From NCBI GenBank assembly GCA_050944435.1, contig JBMNRB010000006.1, positions 90,261-154,260 of the forward strand: a DNA stretch of 64,000 nucleotides. The letters run 5' to 3'. A program made the translations under genes and the position numbers. Origin of the DNA: Ruminococcus_G sp050944435 (GTDB lineage: Bacteria > Bacillota > Clostridia > Lachnospirales > Lachnospiraceae). Positions 50,136 to 59,411 of this stretch are shown here, piece after piece (position 1 is the stretch's first letter; each line of letters opens with the position of its first letter). A model generated the notes under the pieces. It did no database searches and was not told the DNA's origin. It was given only the letters and a program-made list of their open reading frames with translations.

Positions 50136-51796
50136 GATATGTTTGCAAATATACCCCCATAGAGATTTTTGAATCCATGGGAGTGACGATGAGACGGATT
50201 GAACCTGAGGTGACTAATTTCACCCAGGCGGATATGAAAATGCATCCCAATATCTGCAGTTTTACGAAGGGCGTGCTGGAAGAGACGCTGAAAGGAGAAT
50301 ATGAAGGCATTATCCTCACCACCTGCTGCGACAGCATCCGAAGACTGTACGATATTTTAAAAGAGGAGCTGCCGGATAAATTTATTTATATTCTGGATAT
50401 ACCGCGGATTACCAAGGATGGGGGTATAGCCTTATACGAGAAAAGAATCCGGAGCCTGATTTCTGCTTATGAAGAATTTTCCGGAAGAACGTTTGATGAG
50501 AAGAAACTGGAAGCCATATTGGAAAAACGGGAAGGAGAAGAGCAGATTACGCTGCAGGAGGGCGCCGTCAAAGTAGGCATACTGGGAGCCAGAGCCAATG
50601 ACAATATTGGAAAAATCCTGAAGGAAAAGGGCGCGACAGTTGCTTTTGATCTGACTTGTACCGGCCTGAACCGGAAATGTCTTCTGGAAAGGGATCAGCT
50701 GCTGACCGGATATACCAGAGGACTGCTGACCCAGTTCCCCTGCCTTAGAATGGAACAGGCGGCGGGCCGGGAAGAACTGATCAGCCGTTATGCAGACAGT
50801 GTGGACGGCATTATTTATCATACCGTACAATTCTGTGATAATTATTCTTACGAATATGCCTGGCTGAAACAGCAGATAAAGACGCCTATGCTGCTGCTGG
50901 AGACGGATTATACGAAGCAGAGCTACGGTCAGATTTTAACTAGAATCGAGGCATTCCTGGAATCTCTTCCGGTAAAATCAAAAGCAGAAAAGAAAAATCA
51001 GGGAGTGAAAAAGCATATGTATGTGATGGGAATCGACAGTGGATCTACTTCCACAAATGCAGTGATTATGGATCAGGACAGAAAGATTGTCGCCTCTTCG
51101 GTGATACGGACCGGGGCGAAATCCGGAGAAAGCGCCCAGAGAATTTTAAAGGAAATTCTGGAAAAGGCAGACTGCACCAGGGAAGACATTTCCTGGATCG
51201 TATCCACCGGTTATGGAAGGGTGAGCATTCCTTTTGCCGACGAAAATGTGACGGAAATCAGTTGTCACGGAAAGGGCGCCCATTATTTTAATCCGGCAGT
51301 CCGTACGATTCTGGATATCGGTGGTCAGGACAGCAAGGCAATCCGGCTTAACGAGGCCGGTGAAGTGACAGACTTTGCCATGAACGATAAGTGTGCGGCG
51401 GGAACCGGCCGCTTTCTGGAGATGATTGCCCGGACCCTGGAAATCGATATGGATGAACTTGGACCGACGGCGCTGCAGTCCACAGAGGAACTGGAAATTA
51501 CCAGCATGTGTTCGGTGTTTGCCGAGTCGGAAGTGATTTCTTTGATTGCAAATAACAAGGAAAAGCCGGATATCGCCAACGGTATCTGCCGTGCCATCGC
51601 CAACAAGGCATACTCTCTGTTAAAACGCGTCGGTTTGGAGGCGGAATTTATGATGACCGGCGGCGTGGCAAAAAATCCAGGGGTAGTGCGGGCCGTGGAG
51701 GACAAGATTCAGAATAAACTGTATATTTGCCAGGAACCGGAGATTGTAGGCGCCACAGGGGCGGCTCTTTACGCACTCACAAAAATGAATGGGTAA
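50129..51796 (+). CDS. Hydroxyacyl-CoA dehydratase subunit fused to its activase
   Basis: A 555-residue fusion. Residues 1-~285 are a second HgdB-like subunit (YVCKYTPIEIFESMGVTMRR, NICSFTKGVLEE, TTCCDSIRRLYDIL). After a Lys-rich linker (VKSKAEKKNQGVKK), residues ~298-555 are the ASKHA ATPase activase: GIDSGSTSTNAVIMD, STGYGR, ILDIGGQDSK, cysteines in NDKCAAGTGRFLE and TSMCSVFAESE that hold the bridging 4Fe-4S, and MMTGGVAKNPGVVRA. In most systems the activase is separate; the fusion fixes a 1:1 ratio. GGGAGAG precedes the ATG. Confidence 0.88.
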   Translation: MLGYVCKYTPIEIFESMGVTMRRIEPEVTNFTQADMKMHPNICSFTKGVLEETLKGEYEGIILTTCCDSIRRLYDILKEELPDKFIYILDIPRITKDGGIALYEKRIRSLISAYEEFSGRTFDEKKLEAILEKREGEEQITLQEGAVKVGILGARANDNIGKILKEKGATVAFDLTCTGLNRKCLLERDQLLTGYTRGLLTQFPCLRMEQAAGREELISRYADSVDGIIYHTVQFCDNYSYEYAWLKQQIKTPMLLLETDYTKQSYGQILTRIEAFLESLPVKSKAEKKNQGVKKHMYVMGIDSGSTSTNAVIMDQDRKIVASSVIRTGAKSGESAQRILKEILEKADCTREDISWIVSTGYGRVSIPFADENVTEISCHGKGAHYFNPAVRTILDIGGQDSKAIRLNEAGEVTDFAMNDKCAAGTGRFLEMIARTLEIDMDELGPTALQSTEELEITSMCSVFAESEVISLIANNKEKPDIANGICRAIANKAYSLLKRVGLEAEFMMTGGVAKNPGVVRAVEDKIQNKLYICQEPEIVGATGAALYALTKMNG

Positions 51797-51809
51797 AAAG
51801 CAGGAATCT

Positions 51810-52313
51810 TTAAGCTTGGTGAAATATTTTTTTGAACAGCCAGTGGGTGAATGGCGCTGCGGCGAACATATTCCAGAAGAAAGCCATGGGGAAGTTTTTG
51901 AAAAATGTTCCCACCCATATGGCGGGAAGCTGACTTAGGGGAGTTCCTCCAAGGATGATATTAAATAAAATGGAAGCGACGAGGCTCATGGTGGGACACA
52001 TCACGGCCACCGTCCCCGCCTGGCGCAGAAGCTGGCATATGTAGGGATTGTCTTTAGATGGATCGCAGTGTTTTGAAGCGAAAGATGCGCCGATCCGATT
52101 CCCCAACAAATTAGAAAACAAAAGGACAAGCAAGCCCATATAAGAGGCTTCTTTTAACGCCTCCCAGAAAATGAGGTTCGTCATGTTGCTGAACCCCCCG
52201 GCAGTTAAATTGACCCCCAGTTTGATTGCCACATTGTAAATTTCCATGCCGTAAGCCATGGCATAGGACATGATGACTCCGAAAATAAATCCCTGTATTT
52301 TGTTTTTCGGCAT
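51810..52313 (-). CDS. DUF2798 family membrane protein
   Basis: A 167-residue membrane protein with about four hydrophobic helices, beginning PKNKIQGFIFGVIMSYAMAY, and having two related halves (IFGVIMSYAMAYGMEIYNVA and MCPTMSLVASILFNIIL), the pattern of DUF2798 proteins. Function is unknown. The ATG at 52313 has GGAAGGAGGAG; the longer frame to 52409 reads through the terminator hairpin of the upstream gene and is rejected. It converges on the dehydratase fusion gene with only 13 bp between. Confidence 0.82.
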   Translation of the reverse strand: MPKNKIQGFIFGVIMSYAMAYGMEIYNVAIKLGVNLTAGGFSNMTNLIFWEALKEASYMGLLVLLFSNLLGNRIGASFASKHCDPSKDNPYICQLLRQAGTVAVMCPTMSLVASILFNIILGGTPLSQLPAIWVGTFFKNFPMAFFWNMFAAAPFTHWLFKKIFHQA

Positions 52314-52348
52314 TACTTTCTCCTCCTTCCTCAAGGGTAAAATAAAAA

Positions 52349-52391
52349 ACGTGCAGCATTCAACTGGATTTACGCAGTGAATGCTACACGT
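52349..52391. terminator. Bidirectional terminator
   Basis: A 17-bp imperfect stem (52349-52366 with 52375-52391, one mismatch and one bulge), flanked by A6 and T6 runs. On the minus strand it ends the carboxymuconolactone decarboxylase/cupin transcript before the DUF2798 gene. Confidence 0.8.
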
Positions 52392-52461
52392 CTTTTTTAT
52401 TATATACAAAAAATCAAAAAATTTGCAAGAACAATTTTACTTTAACCGCTATCGATTCTAA

Positions 52462-53151
52462 TTATTCTTCCGCAGCTTTATTGATGCAGGAAACCGCATT
52501 TAAGCTTCTTGGATATCCGATATAGGGCAGGCATTGAGAGACAACCTTTATTAAAAATGCTTTGTCATTTCCCAGATTCATATTGCCTTTGGCATGGGCG
52601 ATGAGCTGGGGCTCACAGCCTCCCTGGGCGGAAAGAAAACAAAAAGTAATCATCTCCCGCTGTTTTAAGTCAAGACCGGTTCGGGTATAGTAATCTCCAA
52701 AGCAGTTGGCTGCCAGCCAGCGGTTAATGTGTCCGGTTTTCCATGCTTCTTTCATATGATCTCCGAAGATATCGGCCTGAGCTTCAATTCCCTTTTCCAG
52801 ACGATTTTCCATGGTGGTAGTGGCCTGTCCTTCCAGCGGAAGTTTTACCCCGCGGGAAGTGAGGATTTCATTGGCAGCGTCAAGGAAGGGGAGCACCCGT
52901 CCGATTCCCAGATAATCCACTGCCTGATAAATGATTTCCTTTACCATGACGGGAGTGAGCCCTGCATCAAGAGCACGGGGCATTTCGAGACGGAATTCAT
53001 CGATTCCCTGACATCCCAGAAGCGTGGCGACGATGGCCATGTGGCGGGTAATCTCATCAAGCTGCTGGCCTTCTTCATTGACGACTTCATCAAAAGCAAA
53101 ATGTTCAAAGCGTTCCATAAATTCCGGATCAGTTTTATTATAGTCTTTCAT
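52462..53151 (-). CDS. Carboxymuconolactone decarboxylase family protein, two-domain
   Basis: A 229-residue protein with two CMD/AhpD-like helical domains (EITRHMAIVATLLGCQGIDE and REMITFCFLSAQGGCEPQLI). Some family members are decarboxylases, others peroxidase-like with a CxxC; here the cysteines are single in each half (LGCQG; GGCEP), so the AhpD CxxC is absent. It follows the cupin gene by 25 bp, a common pairing in Clostridia. GGAGG precedes the ATG. Terminated by the hairpin downstream. Confidence 0.88.
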   Translation of the reverse strand: MKDYNKTDPEFMERFEHFAFDEVVNEEGQQLDEITRHMAIVATLLGCQGIDEFRLEMPRALDAGLTPVMVKEIIYQAVDYLGIGRVLPFLDAANEILTSRGVKLPLEGQATTTMENRLEKGIEAQADIFGDHMKEAWKTGHINRWLAANCFGDYYTRTGLDLKQREMITFCFLSAQGGCEPQLIAHAKGNMNLGNDKAFLIKVVSQCLPYIGYPRSLNAVSCINKAAEE

Positions 53152-53176
53152 TACAGATTTCCTCCAGTCTTTTTGG

Positions 53177-53614
53177 CTATTTCAGTTTGGAATAAGATTC
53201 ATCATCTACGGCTTCCAGCCATTCGTTGGAGGTTTCGGTACCTGGAACTTCCAGGGCAATATGAGAGAACCAACTGTCGGCTTTGGCGCCGTGCCAGTGT
53301 TTTACTTCCGGAGGAATGACGATGACAGTACCCGGTTCCAGGCTGACGGCGTCTTTTCCCTCTTCCTGATACCAGCCGTTTCCAGCGGTGCAGATAAGGA
53401 TTTGTCCGCCTCCGGTTTTTGCATGATGAATATGCCAGTTGTTGCGGCAGCCCGGCTCAAATGTTACATTTGCCAGAGATACGGCGCTGGAACCAGGCGC
53501 TGTAAGAGGATTTAAATAAGAGTTTCCAATAAAATACTGGGCGAATGCCGAATTCTCCTGTCCCAGACCAAATACGTTTTCTTTATCAAATGCTGCTTTG
53601 TCCTGAATTTTCAT
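53177..53614 (-). CDS. Cupin domain protein
   Basis: A 145-residue single-domain cupin. The metal-binding motif is NNWHIHHAKTGGGQIL then GNGWYQEEG, and the second motif is VIPPEVKHWHGA, giving the usual His ligands. Cupins of this type, often annotated with carboxymuconolactone decarboxylases, act in redox or sugar metabolism without a fixed function. The ATG at 53614 has AAAGGAGCG; the longer frame to 53644 overlaps the promoter. It is the first gene of a two-gene operon. Confidence 0.88.
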   Translation of the reverse strand: MKIQDKAAFDKENVFGLGQENSAFAQYFIGNSYLNPLTAPGSSAVSLANVTFEPGCRNNWHIHHAKTGGGQILICTAGNGWYQEEGKDAVSLEPGTVIVIPPEVKHWHGAKADSWFSHIALEVPGTETSNEWLEAVDDESYSKLK

Positions 53615-53642
53615 AATAACACGCTCCTTTCCTGTTGACTTC

Positions 53643-53671
53643 ATTATAGATCTTTGCCGCTGGAATGTCTA
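53643..53671 (-). promoter_or_regulatory. Sigma-A promoter of the cupin operon
   Basis: On the minus strand TAGACA (53671-53666), a 17-bp spacer and TATAAT (53648-53643) lie 28 bp before the cupin start. Confidence 0.75.
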
Positions 53672-53708
53672 ATGCTTAGATTCAATCGTTGTATATGCCT
53701 GATTTGTA

Positions 53709-53795
53709 TTTTTTAAAAGCAATCGGTATAAAACAAAAGGTATTGACTGGAAAACTAATCGAGACTTCTGTAAAAGAACGGTTCTTTTTATAATG
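53709..53795 (+). repeat. Duplicated intergenic element, copy 1
   Basis: Contains TTTTTAAAAGCAAT, then GGTATAAAACAAAAGG, GACTGGAAAACTAAT, GAGACTTCTGTA and TTTTTATAATGAAA. The same series, in order and spacing, is found at 60269-60370. In copy 2 the first 31 bp code for the end of a LysR regulator; here only that scrap of coding sequence remains. It stands before the broken esterase gene. Confidence 0.75.
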
Positions 53796-53826
53796 AAAGA
53801 AAAGGCAGGAAAGGATAAGAAAGAAG

Positions 53827-54764
53827 ATGATAAAAAGAATAATTTTCTTCCTGCTGGCGGCGCTGCTGGCCGGAAACGCTGCCGCCTGCGGGAGAGAGGA
53901 GCGAAATGTATCCCCATCGGAGGATGCGGCGCCGGTGAGGGAGAAAGCAAAAGAAGATTCCCTGATTCCCGGAAAACCATCGCAAATCCCTCAGAAATAT
54001 TTTGAGGAGTCGGAGCATCCGGGCACACTGGCAGAACTAAATTACGACACGTATGAATCCATGACTTACGAAGATCACGCTCAAGTGCTGCATAAACGGG
54101 CCATAGTATATCTGCCCTATGGTTATTCGGAGGACAAGTCCTACAATGTATTCTATCTGATGCATGGAGGATGGAGCGATGAAACCACCTATCTTGGAAC
54201 TGTGGATCAGCCGGCAGTCTTTAAAAATGTGCTGGACAATGGGATCAGCGATGGGAAGAGCTTCAGCTTACGGAAAATTATCATAACGAGCTGGTCAATG
54301 ATCTGATACCGGCGGTGGAGAGAACCTACAGTACTTATGCCGAAAACACCGCCAGGGAAGGCCTGCAGGCTTCCAGGGATCATCGCGCTTTCTGTGGTTT
54401 TTCCATGGGGTCTGTGGCCACCTGGAGAACCTTTCAGCATTGTCTGGATGAATTCCGGTATTTTATGCCTTCCAGCGGAAGCATTACTTCTGATGGCGAG
54501 TCTATGGCTTCTGTGGTAAAAGATTCCGGTTATGAATGGAATGATTTCTTTATCTATGCAGCTTCCGGCACTGAGGATTTTGCCTATTCTTCCTTTAAGA
54601 GTCAGATAGAAGCAATGGCGTCTGTCAATGACGGTACCTTCCGGTATGGGGACGATGAAAAGGACAGCAATCTTTACTTTCTGGAACAGGCCGGAGGCAC
54701 CCACAGCGGAGAATATGCGATGGAATATTTTTACAACGGACTGTGCTGGATATGGCAGCAATAA
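53827..54764 (+). pseudogene. Esterase lipoprotein gene broken by internal deletion and frameshift
   Basis: The first frame (53827-54306) encodes a lipoprotein signal ending AAAC, then HKRAIVYLPYGYSEDKSYN and FYLMHGGWSDE, the start of a feruloyl-esterase-like alpha/beta hydrolase. Near 54255-54272 the frame loses similarity. The rest continues in another frame from about 54265 (LQLTENYHNELVNDLIPAVE), with the nucleophile elbow CGFSMGSVA, to 54764. The block that normally joins the two, about 30 residues with the PTYN-type motif, is missing. No intact product is possible without both repairs. Confidence 0.85.
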
Positions 54765-54793
54765 AATTAATGATATCTATGGAGGTATTAAAC

Positions 54794-55243
54794 ATGAGCG
54801 CTTTATTTATTAACGGAAGTCCCAACAAAAATGGAAACACAGCCAAACTGGCGTCCAGAGTATTGAAAGGAAAAGAATATGAAACCCTGAATCTGACAGA
54901 CTATAAACTGTATTCTTACGGACAGGATTTTAAAGACGATCAGTTTGAAGAGATCTATGAAAAAATGAAAAAGGCGGACACCATCGTGATCGGATCCCCC
55001 GTTTACTGGCACAGTATGTGCGGCGCGGTGAGAAATTTGCTGGATCGCTTTTATGGTCCTGTCAGCACCGGATCATTATCCGGGAGAAAGATGGCGTTTG
55101 TATTTCAGGGAGCTGCGCCGGAACCCTGGATGCTGGAGAAAGGGGAATACACCATGAGTCGTTTTTCCAATATGTACGGTATGGAATATGTGGGAATGGC
55201 GGCAAATGAAAAAGATGCGGAAAAAATTGCAGAAAAGCTGTAA
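54794..55243 (+). CDS. NAD(P)H-dependent FMN reductase / flavodoxin-fold protein
   Basis: A 149-residue flavodoxin-fold oxidoreductase. The FMN phosphate loop is INGSPNKNGNTAKLA, and IVIGSPVYWHSMCGAVRNLL is the second FMN-binding segment. It is intact although both neighbours are broken. GGAGG at 54781-54785 precedes the ATG at 54794. The paralogue at 62174 (205 residues) is only distantly similar and has an extra Cys-rich loop. Substrate is unknown. Confidence 0.85.
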   Translation: MSALFINGSPNKNGNTAKLASRVLKGKEYETLNLTDYKLYSYGQDFKDDQFEEIYEKMKKADTIVIGSPVYWHSMCGAVRNLLDRFYGPVSTGSLSGRKMAFVFQGAAPEPWMLEKGEYTMSRFSNMYGMEYVGMAANEKDAEKIAEKL

Positions 55244-55255
55244 GGAGAGATTAAT

Positions 55256-56235
55256 ATGCAGGAATTTGTTTATGAATATGGAACAAAAGTTTATTTCGGA
55301 GAGGGAGCGGCGAAAAAATATCTTGGAAAAGCTCTTTCGTCCTACGGGGAAAATGTCATGCTTGCGTACGGCGGCGGTTCAGTGAAGAAGAACGGAACCT
55401 ACGATGAAGTGAAAAAAATTCTGGAGGAGGCGGGAAAAAAGGTAACGGATTTCTGCGGGATTATGTCCAATCCCACTTACGGGAAAGTACAGGAAGGAGC
55501 TGCCCTTGCCAGGGAGAAAAAGATTGATTTTATCCTTGCAGTGGGCGGCGGCTCAGTCATTGACTGCTGCAAGATTATCGCAGCACAGGCCAGGACTGAA
55601 CAGGATCTTTGGGAGATGGAGATGACCAAGCATCAGTTCCCAAAATGCAGGTGCTTTCAGGAGCTTTCGATACGTTAAGCCATGCTATGGAGACTTATTT
55701 CGGCAATTCCGATGAGGATAACGTATCCGATGATGTGGCTCTGGCAATTATGAAAAATACGGTCAGAAATATGAAACGGCTGCTGAAAAACATCGACGAT
55801 ATCCAGGCCAGAGGAAATCTGATGTGGGATTCTGCCATGGCGGAAAACGGCATTTTGAAAGTGGGAAGGGCAACGGATTTTCAAGCTCATCAAATAGAAC
55901 ATCAGCTTGGCGCCTACACAGACTGTAATCATGGACAGGGGCTGGCCGTGATCCATCCGGCTTATTACCGTCATATTGTAAAGGATGCCAGGGGAAAATT
56001 CACAAGGTTTGCAAAAGAAGTTTTTCAGGCAGAAACCCCGGAAGAAGGGGTGGATGCGCTGACTGACTTTATTAAAGCCTGCGGATTGCCGACGAAAATG
56101 GGAGAACTTAAATCCAAAGTGGAGATTACTCCCGGGATTTTAAGAAAAGTGGCGGATACCTGCAATGTGATCAGATGCAATCCAAGAGAATTAAGTCGTG
56201 ATGAGATCTATGATATTTTAATGGAATGCATGTAA
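55256..56235 (+). pseudogene. Iron-containing alcohol dehydrogenase gene with internal deletion
   Basis: The first frame (55256-55678) gives the N-terminal NAD-binding half (TKVYFGEGAAKKYLG; VGGGSVIDCCKI). At about 55640 the sequence jumps from MTKHQFP to KMQVLSGAFDTLSHAMETYF, and the second half continues in another frame to 56235. Compared with the intact paralogue at 60398 about 53 codons are lost, including the GTGSE segment and one metal ligand region. TTCCCAAAATGCA at the junction suggests a short-homology deletion. The C-terminal iron ligands (HQIEHQLG, CNHGQGLAVIH) survive. Confidence 0.87.
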
Positions 56236-56248
56236 ATAAAGAAATTTT

Positions 56249-56289
56249 CTTAAGCGCAGGCTGCCTTACCGTCTGCGCTTAAGTTTTTA
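56249..56289 (+). terminator. Terminator after the broken dehydrogenase
   Basis: An 11-bp stem (CTTAAGCGCAG at 56249-56259 with its complement at 56273-56283) followed by TTTTTAA. Confidence 0.85.
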
Positions 56290-56306
56290 ATAGGAGGTGT
56301 ATTGCC

Positions 56307-57134
56307 ATGGGAACATGGCTGATTACAGGCTGTTCCAGCGGATTGGGAAAGGGAATTGCCCAGGCGGCCCTAAAACGGGGAGAATGTGTAGCGGTTACGG
56401 CACGCAATCTGGAAAAGATTCATGAACTGACAGAACAATATCCGGATCAGGCGCTGGGTCTTTTGCTGGATTTGAACGACAAAAGGAGTATGGAGCTGGC
56501 CGTAAAAGATACAGTGAGAAAATTCGGAGGAATCGATGTGCTGGTCAACAACGCCGGACATGGGTATCGGGCGGCGGTGGAAGAAAGTGAGCCGGAAAAG
56601 ATACCGGAACTTTTTCATACCAATTTTTTTGCTCCGGTTCAGCTGATTACAATGGTTCTGCCCCTTATGCGGTCGAAGAAAAAGGGAATGATCGTGAATG
56701 TGACTTCCATTGGAGCAGTTCGGGGCGCTCTTGGAAACGGCTATTATTCTGCTGCCAAGGGAGCCATGGAGCTGCTTACAGAAGCTTTGGCAAAGGAGAC
56801 GGAACATCTGGGCATTTGTACCATGCTGGTGGAACCGGGAGCCTTCCGGACAAACTTTTATGGGGAAGGGCTTAAGGAAACGCAAAACCGTATTGTAGAT
56901 TACGATATACTTGCAGATAAATACAGAAAGGAAAATATGGCCGGCCGTCATGATCAGCCGGGAGATCCGGTAAAAGGCGGTGAGATAATTGTAGAAACGA
57001 TCCTGAGTAAAAAAGGACCCTTTCGTCTCCTTCTGGGAAGTGATGCGGCAGGGACGGCGGAAAAAATATTAAAGGACCGCCTGGAGGAGGTCAGAGAATG
57101 GATGGAGATAAGCAAAAAATCAGATTTTGAATAG
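56307..57134 (+). CDS. Short-chain dehydrogenase/reductase
   Basis: A 275-residue classical SDR. The cofactor motif is TGCSSGLGKGIAQAAL, followed by NNAGHG, the catalytic Ser in VTSIGAVRG, and YYSAAKGAMELL (YxxxK). R in ARNLEK after the second strand suggests NADPH. After the core it has a C-terminal ~70-residue extension. The substrate is not known. GGAGGTG lies 10 nt before the ATG. It precedes a MATE gene by 26 bp. Confidence 0.92.
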   Translation: MGTWLITGCSSGLGKGIAQAALKRGECVAVTARNLEKIHELTEQYPDQALGLLLDLNDKRSMELAVKDTVRKFGGIDVLVNNAGHGYRAAVEESEPEKIPELFHTNFFAPVQLITMVLPLMRSKKKGMIVNVTSIGAVRGALGNGYYSAAKGAMELLTEALAKETEHLGICTMLVEPGAFRTNFYGEGLKETQNRIVDYDILADKYRKENMAGRHDQPGDPVKGGEIIVETILSKKGPFRLLLGSDAAGTAEKILKDRLEEVREWMEISKKSDFE

Positions 57135-57160
57135 AAATCAAGGGGAAAGAGGGAAAAAGA

Positions 57161-58510
57161 ATGAAAAAAAATATATCTGAGAAGGAGCTGTTTGAGACCA
57201 TACCTGTTCCAAGAGCAGTGGCGACACTGGCAATTCCCACCATTATCAGTCAGGTGGTGACGATGATCTACAATCTGGCTGATACGTTTTTTGTGGGGCA
57301 GCTCGGCAATCCTTATATGGTCGCAGCGGTATCCCTGGTTTCTCCCTGGTTTAATCTGCTGACGGCGCTGGGCAATCTGTTCGGTCTTGGAGGCGGAAGT
57401 CTGATCTCCAGGATGATGGGGAAACAAAATCATAAAGACATCAGGAACGTTTCTGCATTCAGTGTGTGGGGTGGGACGGCGGCTACCCTTTTCTTTTCTC
57501 TTCTGACCTTTCTTTTCCGCGGTCCCCTTCTTAATTTCCTGGGGGCCAGTCCGGATACTTATTCATATGCAGAAAGTTATCTCAACTGGGTTGTGGTGGC
57601 CGGCGGGATTCCCACCATGCTGAGTCTGTCTTTGGGACATCTTCTGAGAAGCGAAGGCCATGCCCGTCCGGCAAGCATGGGAATGATGTTTGGGGGAATT
57701 CTCAATGTGGTGCTGGATCCCATTTTGATTTTCGGGTTTAATCTGAATGTGGCGGGAGCCGCCATAGCTACAGCATGTTCCAATCTGGCGTCTGTGGTAT
57801 TTTTTATCATTATGTATGCCGGACTGAAGGGCAGAACAAGCGTATCTCTCCATCCCAAAGACTTTACTTTCCGATTTAGCCGCCAGGTATTTTCCGTAGG
57901 TCTTGCTTCAGCCCTTGCCACGACTCTTGGAAATGCATCCAATATGGTGATTGTAAAACTGTCTGCCGGATACGGGGACATACCGGTGGCGGCTTACGGC
58001 ATTGTAAAAAGGATCGACCAGTTCCCGTTAAACGTGTCCATGGGACTGTGTCAGGGCTTTATGCCCTTGGTGGGGTATAATTATGCGTCCGGCAATTATA
58101 AGAGGATGAGAAAAGTTTCCTATTTTTCATGGAAAACCGCGCTGATTATGTCGGCCTGTTTCATCGCCGTTTTTGCTACTTTTGCTCCTCAGATTCTTCA
58201 TTTGTTTATCCCGGAGGCAAAGACCAGCGCACTGGGAGCGGTTTTTTTGAGGATTGCCTGTCTTGCTGTTCCCCTGACATCGGTTAACTTTCTGATCAGC
58301 TACACCCTTCAGGCTATGGGAAAAGGAGTTCAGTCGGCAATCCTTACGTTCAGCCGTCAGGGACTTTTGAATATTCCTCTGCTGATTGTGATGAATCTGA
58401 CCATAGGTCTCTACGGCATGATCTGGACTCAACTGGCAGTGGAAGTGATTATGCTTCCCATATCTTTCGGCATGTATCGACACACATTGAAAGGATTAAA
58501 AACGAGGTGA
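57161..58510 (+). CDS. MATE family efflux transporter
   Basis: A 449-residue MATE protein with 12 hydrophobic segments, with FETIPVPRAVATLAIPTIIS at the start and IYNLADTFFVGQLGNPYMVA following, parallel to the copy at 32149. Half-repeat motif is AYGIVKRIDQFPLNVSMG. Exports small organic compounds. AAAGAGGG precedes the ATG. It is between the SDR and an esterase lipoprotein gene, with the esterase starting 7 bp after its stop. Confidence 0.92.
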   Translation: MKKNISEKELFETIPVPRAVATLAIPTIISQVVTMIYNLADTFFVGQLGNPYMVAAVSLVSPWFNLLTALGNLFGLGGGSLISRMMGKQNHKDIRNVSAFSVWGGTAATLFFSLLTFLFRGPLLNFLGASPDTYSYAESYLNWVVVAGGIPTMLSLSLGHLLRSEGHARPASMGMMFGGILNVVLDPILIFGFNLNVAGAAIATACSNLASVVFFIIMYAGLKGRTSVSLHPKDFTFRFSRQVFSVGLASALATTLGNASNMVIVKLSAGYGDIPVAAYGIVKRIDQFPLNVSMGLCQGFMPLVGYNYASGNYKRMRKVSYFSWKTALIMSACFIAVFATFAPQILHLFIPEAKTSALGAVFLRIACLAVPLTSVNFLISYTLQAMGKGVQSAILTFSRQGLLNIPLLIVMNLTIGLYGMIWTQLAVEVIMLPISFGMYRHTLKGLKTR

Positions 58511-58517
58511 ACACAGT

Positions 58518-59333
58518 ATGAAAAAAAGAATAACCGGCATTTTACTGATGGGGCTGATTCTGGCCCTGTGGGGATGCGGCAGAACAGATACAGCAGTATC
58601 TGAAGCGTCCGTGACAGAAAGCAGGGAGGAATATCGGGGATTTCATCTTGATCATGTTCTTCATTCCAGCGACAACGGGGATATCCATTACAACCTGTAT
58701 GTACCGGACAGTTACGACGGCAGTGAGCCTTATGCCCTGTTTTTTACTCTGCCAGGATACGAAGGATTATATTTTCAGGGGGTGGGCGAGAATCTTTACC
58801 GTGAAGATTTTGGATTTACAGCGCAGGAGTACGTACAGGACATGATCATTGTGGCACCCCAGCTTTCTGACTGGGGAGAAACGTCGGCAAATCAGACTAT
58901 CGCCCTTGTGGAATACTTTCTTGCCAACTACAACATTGATACGTCAAGAGTGTTTGCAGAGGGATATTCCGGCGGCGGAGAAACCATGTCCCTCGTAATG
59001 GGAAAACGACCGGAACTGTTCAACGCTTATCTTCAGTGCAGTTCCAAGTGGGACGGAGCATATGATCCGGTAATAGAAAGCCGGACGCCGGTATATTTTG
59101 TCATTGGCGAGGATGATGAATACTACGGATCGGAACCGACAAAAGAAGCTTACGAGACGCTTTATGAAGGTTATCGTCAGGAAGGAATGTCGGAAGAGGA
59201 GATCAGGGAAATCCTCGTATTGGATATCAAGGATAAAGACTATTTTGAGAGCCAGGGTGTAACGGTTCAGCATGGAGGAGGCGGGCTTTTTGCCCGGGAT
59301 GAAAAAATAATGGGATGGCTTTTTGACAGATAG
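58518..59333 (+). CDS. Alpha/beta hydrolase lipoprotein (esterase)
   Basis: A 271-residue extracellular esterase with a lipobox (LALWGC, C20), so it is anchored to the membrane outside. The nucleophile elbow is EGYSGGGETMS, with Asp in IGEDDEYYG and His in VQHGGGG as likely partners. It resembles the esterase D/feruloyl type and acts perhaps on plant or dietary esters. GAGGTG precedes the ATG. The broken esterase at 53827 is a distinct relative, not a direct copy. Confidence 0.87.
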   Translation: MKKRITGILLMGLILALWGCGRTDTAVSEASVTESREEYRGFHLDHVLHSSDNGDIHYNLYVPDSYDGSEPYALFFTLPGYEGLYFQGVGENLYREDFGFTAQEYVQDMIIVAPQLSDWGETSANQTIALVEYFLANYNIDTSRVFAEGYSGGGETMSLVMGKRPELFNAYLQCSSKWDGAYDPVIESRTPVYFVIGEDDEYYGSEPTKEAYETLYEGYRQEGMSEEEIREILVLDIKDKDYFESQGVTVQHGGGGLFARDEKIMGWLFDR

Positions 59334-59338
59334 CCGTA

Positions 59339-59367
59339 TTGACAGACTTTTTTTGCTGCGGTATAGT
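59339..59367 (+). promoter_or_regulatory. Sigma-A promoter of the lysR gene
   Basis: TTGACA (59339-59344), a 17-bp spacer and TATAGT (59362-59367) lie 44 bp before the LysR-type regulator start. Confidence 0.82.
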
Positions 59368-59411
59368 TTTAATCAAAAAGATAAGAATGTGGCAAAAGGA
59401 GGAGACTGTTT

